DNA of 64,000 bases. Origin: Zobellella iuensis. Its GTDB lineage: Bacteria > Pseudomonadota > Gammaproteobacteria > Enterobacterales > Aeromonadaceae. The notes below the pieces were generated by a model that was not told the DNA's origin, made no database searches, and saw only the letters and a program-made list of their open reading frames with translations. Shown piece after piece: positions 57,552 to 64,000 of this stretch; the stretch's first letter is position 1; every line of letters begins with the position of its first letter. The stretch is taken from assembly GCF_016746085.1 (NCBI RefSeq), contig NZ_JAERTZ010000025.1:588844-652843 (forward strand), in the 5' to 3' direction. The translations under genes were made by a program, and so were the position numbers.

Positions 57552-58808
57552 TTACCGTATTTGCAGTATGGTCTGTTGCAGGGTGCTGTTCACTTCCAGC
57601 GCCCGGGAGTTGGCCTGGAAGTTGCGCTGGGCGGTGATCAGGTCCACCAGCTCGTTGGTCAGGTTGGTGTTGGACTGCTCCAGGGAGGCGGCCGACACCG
57701 AGCCGAATACCCCGGTATTCGGCTGGCCGGCCAGCGCTTCACCCGACAGCATGGACTCCCGCCACTGGGTATCGCCAATCTGGGTCAGGCCCTGCTCGTT
57801 CGAAAAGCGGGCCAGGGCGACTATCCCCAGGTTTTGGGTGGTGCCGTTGCTGAAGGTGGCCCGCACCAGGCCGTCGGTGCCCACATCCACCTTGGTCAGG
57901 CGGCCCACGGTAGAGCCGTTTTGCTCCATGGACGAGACTTCAAACGAAGAGGCGAACAGGGTCACTTCGCCCAGCCGTATATTGACCTGCTGCCCGGGGT
58001 TGGAGCCGTTGTTCAGGAACGCGAAGGCCTCGGTCTGCTTTTCTGCATTCGAGGTCAGGGCGCCATTGTCGTCAAAAACCAGCGCCAGTGGCGCGTCGAA
58101 AACATTATTGCCATCCACATAGGCATGCATTTCCCATTCGTTGTCGGTACCCGCATTGGTATCGGCCACGCTCTTCTTCACGAAATACTGGGTCAGGGTA
58201 TGGGCTTCCCCCAGGGAGTCGTAGATCACCGTCGAGGTGGACGAGCTGTAGGTGTTGGAGTCTTGGGGATCGAAGGCCGCCGTGATCACCGCCGAGCCTG
58301 CGGGCAGGTTGACGCTTAAGTCGACATTGCTGGTCGCCGTCGGGTTGCCCACCTTGGCCGGAATACGCAGCGGCTGGGTGGCCGCCAGGGACAGACCGGT
58401 AGGGGTGCCGTCGGTGTTGGCCGCGAAAGACTGCAGGAAATGGCCCTGGGAATTGACCACATAGCCCTGGTCGTTCAGGCGAAAGGCGCCGGCCCGGCTA
58501 AAACTGCGATCGAGGGAGCCCTGCTCGTTGGACATCACAAAGAAACCGCTGCCGTTGATGGCCATGTCCAGCGAGTTATTGGTGAACTGCAGCGCGCCCT
58601 GGTGGAACTGCTGCGCCACGGCGGCGGTTTTGACCCCGCTGCCGGTCTGGGTCTTGCCGTTGGCAAAGATCGAGTTGGCATAGACGTCGGCAAATTCGGC
58701 GCGGGATTCCTTGAAGCCGATGGTATTGACGTTGGCGATATTGTTGGCGGTTACATCCAGGTCTTTTTGCGCAGCATTAACGCCGCTCAGGGCAATATTA
58801 AAAGACAT
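57552..58808 (-). CDS. flgE: Flagellar hook protein FlgE
   Basis: A 418-residue hook subunit. SFNIALSGVNAAQKDLDVTANNIANVNTIGFKESRAEFADVYA and the C-terminal LEQSNTNLTNELVDLITAQRNFQANSRALEVNSTLQQTILQIR are conserved. It follows flgD by 11 bp. Confidence 0.97.
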   Translation of the reverse strand: MSFNIALSGVNAAQKDLDVTANNIANVNTIGFKESRAEFADVYANSIFANGKTQTGSGVKTAAVAQQFHQGALQFTNNSLDMAINGSGFFVMSNEQGSLDRSFSRAGAFRLNDQGYVVNSQGHFLQSFAANTDGTPTGLSLAATQPLRIPAKVGNPTATSNVDLSVNLPAGSAVITAAFDPQDSNTYSSSTSTVIYDSLGEAHTLTQYFVKKSVADTNAGTDNEWEMHAYVDGNNVFDAPLALVFDDNGALTSNAEKQTEAFAFLNNGSNPGQQVNIRLGEVTLFASSFEVSSMEQNGSTVGRLTKVDVGTDGLVRATFSNGTTQNLGIVALARFSNEQGLTQIGDTQWRESMLSGEALAGQPNTGVFGSVSAASLEQSNTNLTNELVDLITAQRNFQANSRALEVNSTLQQTILQIR

Positions 58809-58819
58809 TTCATTTCTCC

Positions 58820-59518
58820 TTACGCAGCTTTACGGCTGGCAATTTCCAAAACCTGATTCAGTGGCAAGCCACCCAGTCCCGACAGGTTGACCAGGGTCGG
58901 GCTGGTTGCGCTGCCCAGGGTCACGCTGTCCACCTTGGCAAACGCCAGGGCATTGAGCTCTTCGCGTTGACTGCCGACGAGCCCGCTCACCTTTATCCGA
59001 TAACGACCGGTCGCGGCCGGCTGGCCATGGTTGTCCAGCCCGTCCCAGCTAAAGGGCACGTTGCCCTTTTGAGCCCCTTCCAGGCTGATATCCCGGATGA
59101 GCTGGCCTTTTTCGTCTTCGATACGGATGCGCACGTTTTGGGCCCCCTCCCCGACGACGGCGATGCCATCAACGGGTTCGGTGTTGTCCCAATAGGCCAG
59201 ATCACTGGGTACCAGCACCTTCTGCCCCACCAGGCTGGAGGCCTGCAACGCCTGGTTGGAGGTCATCACCTCGGTCAACCCCGCCAGTTGCACGCTCATG
59301 TTGTTGATGCCGTCGGCGGTGGAGAAGGACGTCATCTGCGAAATCATCTGGGAGTTGTCGGCCGGCTTGAAGGGGTCCTGATAGGCCAGCTGCTGGGTCA
59401 AGAGGGCGAAAAAGTCCTCCTGCTCCAGCTTGGCCCGGCTGTTGTCGGCCGCCTTTTCCGCCGGGCTCTTGTCACCCGGCCATTTCAGCCCATCCAGATA
59501 GTCGTTATTGACCTGCAT
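58820..59518 (-). CDS. flgD: Hook cap protein FlgD
   Basis: A 232-residue hook-assembly scaffold. DFFALLTQQLAYQDPFKPADNSQMISQMTSFSTADGINNMSVQL is the diagnostic N-terminal region; a FlgD Ig-like/tudor domain follows (VPFSWDGLDNHGQPAATGRYRIKV). It caps the growing hook. It follows flgC by 6 bp. Confidence 0.96.
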   Translation of the reverse strand: MQVNNDYLDGLKWPGDKSPAEKAADNSRAKLEQEDFFALLTQQLAYQDPFKPADNSQMISQMTSFSTADGINNMSVQLAGLTEVMTSNQALQASSLVGQKVLVPSDLAYWDNTEPVDGIAVVGEGAQNVRIRIEDEKGQLIRDISLEGAQKGNVPFSWDGLDNHGQPAATGRYRIKVSGLVGSQREELNALAFAKVDSVTLGSATSPTLVNLSGLGGLPLNQVLEIASRKAA

Positions 59519-59524
59519 GACGGA

Positions 59525-59944
59525 TTACCCCTTGCCCAGGCGCAGGGTCTGCTGCAGCATCTGCTTGGCGGCATCCGCCACCTGCACATTGGTCTGGTAG
59601 TTGCGCGAGGCGCTCAGCATATCGGTCATTTCTTCGACCACGTTGACATTCGGCTTGTAGATAAAGCCGTCCTGATCCGCCATGGGATGATCGGGCCTGA
59701 ACTCTTTCTGCAGCGGTTTGTTGGTTTCCACTATGCCCAAAACCTTGACGCCGACGCTTTCCTGACGGTCCGACAGGGCCCGGTCCAGATCGGCGGCAAA
59801 CACCGGCTTACGGGCACGATAGGTTTCATTGATGCTGGAGCTGACGCTGTCGGCGTTGGCCAGGTTACTGGCGGTGGTGTTCAGGCGGACCGACTGGGCG
59901 CTCATCGCGCTTCCGGATATATCAAATACCTTAAACAGGCTCAC
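59525..59944 (-). CDS. flgC: Proximal rod protein FlgC
   Basis: A 139-residue rod protein starting with GTG, which overlaps the flgB stop (GTGA) and follows [41 protein letters not shown] and the C-terminal [36 protein letters not shown] are typical. Confidence 0.96.
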   Translation of the reverse strand: MSLFKVFDISGSAMSAQSVRLNTTASNLANADSVSSSINETYRARKPVFAADLDRALSDRQESVGVKVLGIVETNKPLQKEFRPDHPMADQDGFIYKPNVNVVEEMTDMLSASRNYQTNVQVADAAKQMLQQTLRLGKG

Positions 59945-60342
59945 ATTGAGTCTCCTTTTATCGCCTTGAGCAATCCGTTGATCTTGCCGTTGAGAAATTC
60001 CAGGGAGGCCTGGTATTGCAGGGCATTCTCCATATAGCTGTTGCGTTCGGCCTGCACGTCCACGGTATTGCCGTCCCCGGTGTCCGGTTGGGTGGGCACG
60101 CGATACTGCACCGTGCCCGGGGGAGCCAGTTCAACGGCAAAATGTTGCAGGTGAGTGCGGTTCAGCGAAAAATTCTGATTGTTCTGGGCCTGGCTGAGCG
60201 CCGCCTGAAAGTCCATATCCCTGGCTTTATAGCCGGGGGTGTCGGCATTGGCCAGATTGCCGGCCAACAGCTCGGCCCGGCCGGAACGGGCAACCAGGGC
60301 GTGCTGGTGAACACCAAACGCCTTGTCGAAAGATATCGCCAC
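59941..60342 (-). CDS. flgB: Proximal rod protein FlgB
   Basis: A 133-residue rod protein. The GTG at 60342 (encoding [42 protein letters not shown]) follows AGGAGG by 6 bases; the longer reading from 60384 lies within the promoter. Leads flgBCDE from a perfect sigma-54 promoter. Confidence 0.95.
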   Translation of the reverse strand: MAISFDKAFGVHQHALVARSGRAELLAGNLANADTPGYKARDMDFQAALSQAQNNQNFSLNRTHLQHFAVELAPPGTVQYRVPTQPDTGDGNTVDVQAERNSYMENALQYQASLEFLNGKINGLLKAIKGDSM

Positions 60343-60386
60343 TGGGCACCTCCTGCTGCATGGTTCGCTTAATAAGCCAAACAAAA

Positions 60387-60402
60387 TGCAAGAGATGTGC
60401 CA
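60387..60402 (-). promoter_or_regulatory. Sigma-54 promoter for flgB
   Basis: The minus strand reads TGGCACATCTCTTGCA, with perfect -24 (TGGCAC) and -12 (TTGCA) elements, 44 bp upstream of the flgB GTG and just after the cheR stop. Confidence 0.92.
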
Positions 60403-60405
60403 GCG

Positions 60406-61227
60406 CTATTTGAGGCGGTAAATAATTCCGGGGCTACAGCGGATCATCTCGAACTTGTCGGACAGCCCGGTCAACGACTCGGAGGCGCCCAACAGCAGGT
60501 AGCCGCCCGGATTGAGGGCGCCGGCGAACTGGTTCAGGATCTTGGACTTGTTCTCTGGCGAGAAATAAATCAATACGTTACGGCAGAAAATCAGGTCAAA
60601 CTTGCCCAGCACGGCGTAGCTGTCGAGCAGGTTGAAGGAGCGGAAATTGACCATGTTGCGCACCTTGGGCTGCAACTGCATCTTGCCGTCGGCCAGGGGG
60701 GAAAAAAACTGGCTGCGCCGCTCGGGTGACAGCCCCCGCGCCAGCGACAGGCTGTCGTAAATCCCTTGCTTGCACAGCTCCAGCATGTTGCTGGAGATGT
60801 CGGTGGCAAGAATTTGCAGCCCCGGCAACGACCCCGGCCGCCGGGCCTGGTACTCCAGCGCCGTCATGGCGATGGAATAGGGCTCCTGCCCGGAAGAGCA
60901 GGCGGCGGACCAGATTTTCAGGCTCTTGCCCGGCTTGGCAATGTCGGGAAACAGCCTGTCGCTGAGCAGGGTAAAGGGGTAGACGTCGCGGAACCACAGG
61001 GTTTCGTTGGTGGTCATGGCATCGACCACCGCCGTTTTCAGCTCCCGCTCCCGCACCGACATGGCCCGACCGAGCAATTCGCCGAGCGACTCTATCTGGA
61101 AACGGGCCAGCAGCGGAGAAAGCCGGCTCTTCACCAGATATTGCTTGCTGTCGCCCAGCACTATGCCGGTGTGGGACTCAAGAAATTGACAGAATGTACG
61201 GTATTGCTCGTCGGTGAAAGTTTTCAT
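60406..61227 (-). CDS. cheR: Chemoreceptor methyltransferase CheR
   Basis: A 273-residue CheR. The N-terminal helical domain (FTDEQYRTFCQFLESHTGIVL) precedes the SAM-binding fold: ETLWFRDVYPF, IWSAACSSGQEPYSIAM, ILATDISSNML, FDLIFCRNVLIYF and LLLGASESLTGL. It methylates receptor glutamates, opposing CheB. It follows cheV by 19 bp. Confidence 0.97.
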   Translation of the reverse strand: MKTFTDEQYRTFCQFLESHTGIVLGDSKQYLVKSRLSPLLARFQIESLGELLGRAMSVRERELKTAVVDAMTTNETLWFRDVYPFTLLSDRLFPDIAKPGKSLKIWSAACSSGQEPYSIAMTALEYQARRPGSLPGLQILATDISSNMLELCKQGIYDSLSLARGLSPERRSQFFSPLADGKMQLQPKVRNMVNFRSFNLLDSYAVLGKFDLIFCRNVLIYFSPENKSKILNQFAGALNPGGYLLLGASESLTGLSDKFEMIRCSPGIIYRLK

Positions 61228-61246
61228 CCGTAGAATTCACGCCTCT

Positions 61247-62161
61247 TCACAGAGCACTTTTAACGGCAGAAGCCAGCTCGTCGGGATGGAACTTGGCGAT
61301 AAAATTGTTGGCCCCCACTTTTTCCACCAGGGCCTTGTTGAACACGCCGCTCAGGGAAGTATGCAGTATCACATGCAGATCCTTGAGCTTGGGATCGTTG
61401 CGGATCTCGGCGGTCAGGGTATAGCCGTCCATCTCCGGCATTTCCACGTCGGAGATCACCATGGCCAATTGTTCGGTAATGGGGCCGCTCATCGCCATTT
61501 CCCTGAGCTTGTTCAGGGCCAGCTTGCCGTTTTCGGTGACGATGCATTCCAGCCCCAGGGTATCCAGCGCCTTCTGGATCTGGCGGCGGGCCACGGAGGA
61601 ATCGTCGGCGATCAGTATCGGCTTGTGATGGCCGGCGTCGAGGTGGGATACCTGTTCGATGATGGCGGAGTTCACCTTGGTGCTGACCGGCGAGATTTCA
61701 TCCAGAATTTTTTCCACGTCCAGGATTTCCACCAGTTCGCCGTCGATCTCGGTCACCGCCGTCATGTAGTTGAACCGGCCCGCGCCCTTGGGCGGCGGCA
61801 GAATGGATTCCCAGTTAACGTTGATGATACGCTCTACCGAGTTGACCAGGAAGCCCTGCACCGATCGGTTGTATTCGGAGATAATGGCGAAGCAGTTCTG
61901 GGTTTGCTCGGTGGGCCGCCCCCCCATCGCCTTGCTGAGGTCGATGATGGAGATGGTCTGGCCACGGATACTGGCCACCCCCTTGATCACCGGGTGACGC
62001 TGGGGCAAGGCGGTCAGTGCGGGGCATTGCAGCACTTCCTTGACCTTGAACACATTGATGCCAAATCTTTGACGTCCGTTCAGCTTGAACAGCAGCAGCT
62101 CCAGCCGGTTCTGGCCGACGAGTTGCGTTCTTTGGTTTACCGAATCGAGTATCCCCGCCAT
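61247..62161 (-). CDS. cheV: Chemotaxis coupling protein CheV
   Basis: A 304-residue protein with an N-terminal CheW domain (LELLLFKLNGRQRFGINVFKVKEVLQCP) and a C-terminal receiver (PILIADDSSVARRQIQ; phosphorylated Asp in MVISDVEMPEMDG). It couples receptors to CheA and takes part in adaptation. Divergent from flgA, with a candidate sigma-28 promoter upstream. Confidence 0.96.
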   Translation of the reverse strand: MAGILDSVNQRTQLVGQNRLELLLFKLNGRQRFGINVFKVKEVLQCPALTALPQRHPVIKGVASIRGQTISIIDLSKAMGGRPTEQTQNCFAIISEYNRSVQGFLVNSVERIINVNWESILPPPKGAGRFNYMTAVTEIDGELVEILDVEKILDEISPVSTKVNSAIIEQVSHLDAGHHKPILIADDSSVARRQIQKALDTLGLECIVTENGKLALNKLREMAMSGPITEQLAMVISDVEMPEMDGYTLTAEIRNDPKLKDLHVILHTSLSGVFNKALVEKVGANNFIAKFHPDELASAVKSAL

Positions 62162-62183
62162 TCCAGTCTCTCCATTTATACCA

Positions 62184-62199
62184 TGGCATGTTTTATGCT
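62184..62199 (+). promoter_or_regulatory. Candidate sigma-54 promoter for flgA
   Basis: TGGCATGTTTTATGCT keeps GG and GC at correct spacing but has ATGC instead of TTGC. It lies 87 bp upstream of flgA. Confidence 0.4.
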
Positions 62200-62266
62200 T
62201 GTATTTATGCTGCGTTAGCTTAACACCCGCCTGGGGTAAGCGCCACCTGTGGCCAGCTTACGTTCT

Positions 62267-62293
62267 TTATCGGCGATGAGGTAGTAATGCTTA
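62267..62293 (-). promoter_or_regulatory. Candidate sigma-28 promoter for cheV
   Basis: On the minus strand, TAAGCATT and a perfect GCCGATAA are separated by 11 bases, the same spacing as the fliC and flgM sites. The -35 is weak. It overlaps the flgA start codon, so the divergent genes would share DNA. Confidence 0.45.
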
Positions 62294-63036
62294 AGATAAT
62301 TTTTCCGCTCTTAGAAGCCTGGTCACAGATAAAGGCGATGTTCAGGAGCCCGCTCCCGGCCGGGCTCGGAGTGGCGTTGCTGGCCTTCCCCCTGGTGCCG
62401 GCTCAGGCCCAATGGTCGGTTCACGACGGCGTGCGCCAGTATGCGGAAGACTATGTCCGCGATCTCGTCCCCTTGCAGGACGGCGATCGGCTGGAAGTCA
62501 GCGCCGCCAGTGTCGATACCCGGCTGCCCTTGACCGAGTGCCTGGGCAAGCTGACCGCCGATATCCGCGGCGCCGGCGATATTCGTCGCAATACCCACGT
62601 CTATCTGCAATGTCACGAGCAACCCGGCTGGGAATTGTTTGTGCCGGTGCGGGTCAGAATTCTGAAACCCGTGGTCATTGCCGCCGATCCCATCGCCAGG
62701 AATACCCTGTTGCAGGCCCAGCACCTGACCCTGGACTATCAGGATGAAGTCTTGCTGCGGGGCGATGTGTTCAGCAACCCCGGCGAACTGATCGGCACCC
62801 GCAACAAGCGGGATCTGCGGCCGGGGCAGCCCATCCGCAGCAACCAGTTGTGCGTGGTGTGCAAGGGCGACAAGGTGACCATATTGGCCCAGTCGGGCGG
62901 CCTGATGATCAAGACCGAAGGCCTGGCCCAGGAAGACGGCTCCTTCAATGACAGCGTCCGGATCCGCAATATCAACTCCGGCCGGGAAATCACCGCCCGG
63001 GTCACGGCCTCGGGGCAGGTTCAGGTCCGGTTGTAA
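62287..63036 (+). CDS. flgA: P-ring assembly chaperone FlgA
   Basis: A 249-residue periplasmic chaperone for FlgI. An N-terminal hydrophobic signal (MFRSPLPAGLGVALLAFPLVPAQAQ from residue 18) precedes the SAF-like domain with LRPGQPIRSNQLCVVCKGDKVTILAQSGGLMIKTEGLAQEDGSFNDSVRIRNINSGREI. The ATG at 62287 has GAGG upstream; a shorter form from the ATG at 62338 would give a cleaner signal peptide. Confidence 0.95.
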   Translation: MLKIIFPLLEAWSQIKAMFRSPLPAGLGVALLAFPLVPAQAQWSVHDGVRQYAEDYVRDLVPLQDGDRLEVSAASVDTRLPLTECLGKLTADIRGAGDIRRNTHVYLQCHEQPGWELFVPVRVRILKPVVIAADPIARNTLLQAQHLTLDYQDEVLLRGDVFSNPGELIGTRNKRDLRPGQPIRSNQLCVVCKGDKVTILAQSGGLMIKTEGLAQEDGSFNDSVRIRNINSGREITARVTASGQVQVRL

Positions 63037-63043
63037 TTTTTGC

Positions 63044-63070
63044 TAAAGTTATTGCTGGCAAGGCCGATAC
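63044..63070 (+). promoter_or_regulatory. Sigma-28 promoter for flgM
   Basis: TAAAGTTA and GCCGATAC separated by 11 bases, 37 bp upstream of flgM, right after the flgA stop. It gives the usual FliA-dependent feedback on its own inhibitor. Confidence 0.88.
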
Positions 63071-63107
63071 CCGGGCTAAGCAGCAGCAACTTCAGGATGT
63101 CAGCATC

Positions 63108-63431
63108 ATGGCTATAGATAAAATCCCCCCCGGCCTCGCCAACAGCCCCGCGCTGGCGGGCAACGGCAAATACAAGGGCCCGGCTCAGGGTAGCGAGGCC
63201 AAATCCGCAAGCTCGCCCGTTACGAGCCAGGATTCGGTCAGCCTCACTCCCGAAGCCCAGCGCCTCAGCCAGGTTCAGCAGTCCCTGGCCAGCGCCCCCG
63301 CGCCGGACAACAGTGCCCGGCTGGAGGCCCTGAAAAAAGCCATCAACGAGGGCAGTTACCAGGTTGACAGCGAGCGGCTGGCGGCCAATATTTCCCGCTT
63401 CGAACAGGATATAGAGACGCTCTATCCATGA
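63108..63431 (+). CDS. flgM: Anti-sigma-28 factor FlgM
   Basis: A 107-residue, mostly disordered protein. The C-terminal part (DSVSLTPEAQRLSQVQQSLA, LEALKKAINEGSYQVDSERLAANISRF) binds FliA. It holds sigma-28 inactive until it is exported through the finished hook. It overlaps flgN by 4 bp. Confidence 0.94.
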   Translation: MAIDKIPPGLANSPALAGNGKYKGPAQGSEAKSASSPVTSQDSVSLTPEAQRLSQVQQSLASAPAPDNSARLEALKKAINEGSYQVDSERLAANISRFEQDIETLYP

Positions 63432-63841
63432 CCCTTGATGCGCTGCTGACCCATCAAAAATCGCAACTCGAGCTCCTGCTGGACATCACCGGCCAGGAGC
63501 TCGATCTTATTGTCCGGCGCAAGGCGCTGGAGCTGCCGCCCCTGACCGAGCGCAAGCAATCTCTGCTGCTCGAGATCCAGGCCACCGATGCCCAGCTGGC
63601 CGGCCACGCCGACAGCGCCTTGCTGCGCAGCCACCACGGTGAACAGGTGGCCGAGCTGCGGGCACTGCTGCAGCGCTGCCAGGAGCAAAACCTGGTGGCC
63701 GAGCAGGTGCTGGAACAGTCCCTGGCCGGTATCCGCCAGCTGGCCAATATCCTGAGCCGGCTGCATGAACGGCAGAGCATGACCTACGATCAAAAAGGCC
63801 ATACCAAAGGCATCAACAAGGGTACCGGCTTCAAGGTGTGA
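63428..63841 (+). CDS. flgN: Chaperone FlgN
   Basis: A 137-residue helical coiled-coil chaperone for FlgK and FlgL. TLDALLTHQKSQLELLLDITGQELDLIVRRKALELPPLTERKQSLLLEIQATD matches the family. The ATG overlaps the flgM stop. Confidence 0.93.
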   Translation: MTLDALLTHQKSQLELLLDITGQELDLIVRRKALELPPLTERKQSLLLEIQATDAQLAGHADSALLRSHHGEQVAELRALLQRCQEQNLVAEQVLEQSLAGIRQLANILSRLHERQSMTYDQKGHTKGINKGTGFKV

Positions 63842-63915
63842 ACTGCGCGGACGGGATTTTCCCCCGCCGGCAAGATTGGACAATAGCCCTTATCCCGTAG
63901 ATACTCTGTTTAAAA

Positions 63916-64000
63916 TCAAGATTTCATGTGCTCTTCACTGAACAGCAAAGCGGAATCGAACGCCGTTTCAGTCTGCATGCAGGCCCATAGTCCGGTGAGG
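63916..64000 (-). CDS. Possible C-terminal end of an unidentified gene (partial)
   Basis: On the minus strand one frame is open from the window edge to a TGA at 63916-63918, ending METxAFDSALLFSEEHMKS-like (last residues SALLFSEEHMKS). Only about 27 codons are visible, so coding status is uncertain. No family is recognised. It would converge on flgN; no clear terminator is visible between them. Confidence 0.3.
   Translation of the reverse strand, partial: LTGLWACMQTETAFDSALLFSEEHMKS

Noticed and set aside
63940..64000. tRNA-like T-arm at the window end
   Set aside because: GGCGTTCGATTCC resembles a T-arm by chance; no acceptor or anticodon stem can be folded from the visible sequence.

Overview
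This window is almost entirely one polar-flagellum and chemotaxis supercluster of a GC-rich gammaproteobacterium. The gene order (flhF-flhG-fliA-cheYZAB-motCD-parCP, fliE-J, fliK-R-flhBA, flgB-L), the FlrA/FlrB/FlrC regulators and the ParC/ParP polar chemotaxis pair point to the Vibrio/Pseudomonas/Aeromonas type of polar flagellum. A marine Aeromonadales such as Oceanimonas, Zobellella or Oceanisphaera is my best guess; this is inference from gene content, not from a search.

Layout. 1-7.1 kb (minus): parP (cut by the window edge), parC, motD, motC, cheB, cheA, cheZ, cheY, behind a sigma-28 promoter. 7.2-12.3 kb (minus): fliA, flhG, flhF, flhA behind a sigma-54 promoter. 12.4-25.6 kb (minus): flhB, fliR-Q-P-O-N-M-L-K (sigma-54 promoter before fliK) and fliJ-I-H-G-F-E (sigma-54 promoter before fliE), encoding the export gate, C-ring, ATPase complex and MS ring. 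25.7-31.3 kb (minus): flrC and flrB, then an unrelated AAA-ATPase/PD-(D/E)XK gene, then flrA. 31.8-41.8 kb (plus): a flagellin-glycosylation island (pseB, pseC, aldo/keto reductase, a cytidylyltransferase-aminotransferase fusion, pseG, pseH, pseI, then an AT-rich FAD enzyme and methyltransferase) starting from its own sigma-54 promoter. 41.8-47.4 kb (minus): an AT-rich FemAB/GNAT-like protein and a TPR-glycosyltransferase, then fliS, fliT, fliD, flaG. 47.6-48.5 kb: a single short flagellin gene with a sigma-28 promoter. 48.6-62.2 kb (minus): an IS630-like transposase remnant, flgL-K-J-I-H-G-F (sigma-54 promoter before flgF), flgE-D-C-B (sigma-54 promoter before flgB), cheR, cheV. 62.3-63.8 kb (plus): flgA, flgM, flgN.

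How it works together. FlrA should switch on FlrBC and sigma-54 class promoters. The basal body, export gate, hook and the pseudaminic-acid genes carry -24/-12 sites, while flagellin, the chemotaxis operon and flgM carry sigma-28 sites, so a FliA/FlgM checkpoint controls the late genes. FlhF/FlhG set polar placement and number, and ParC/ParP with a CheA carrying repeated linker motifs place the chemoreceptor array at the pole. Sugar modification of flagellin is tied to the same cascade through the pseB promoter.

The least ordinary parts are: the glycosylation island, which has no canonical PseF or Maf but has the fusion enzyme, a C10 tract inside pseG and a TPR-glycosyltransferase; a dense set of short repeats in nearly every operon gap (three REPIN-like doublets, a palindrome family with compensatory changes, heptamer arrays, and two 21-bp arrays flanking one REPIN); and the ATPase gene between flrA and flrB. 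No rRNA, tRNA, CRISPR array or intact insertion sequence was seen.
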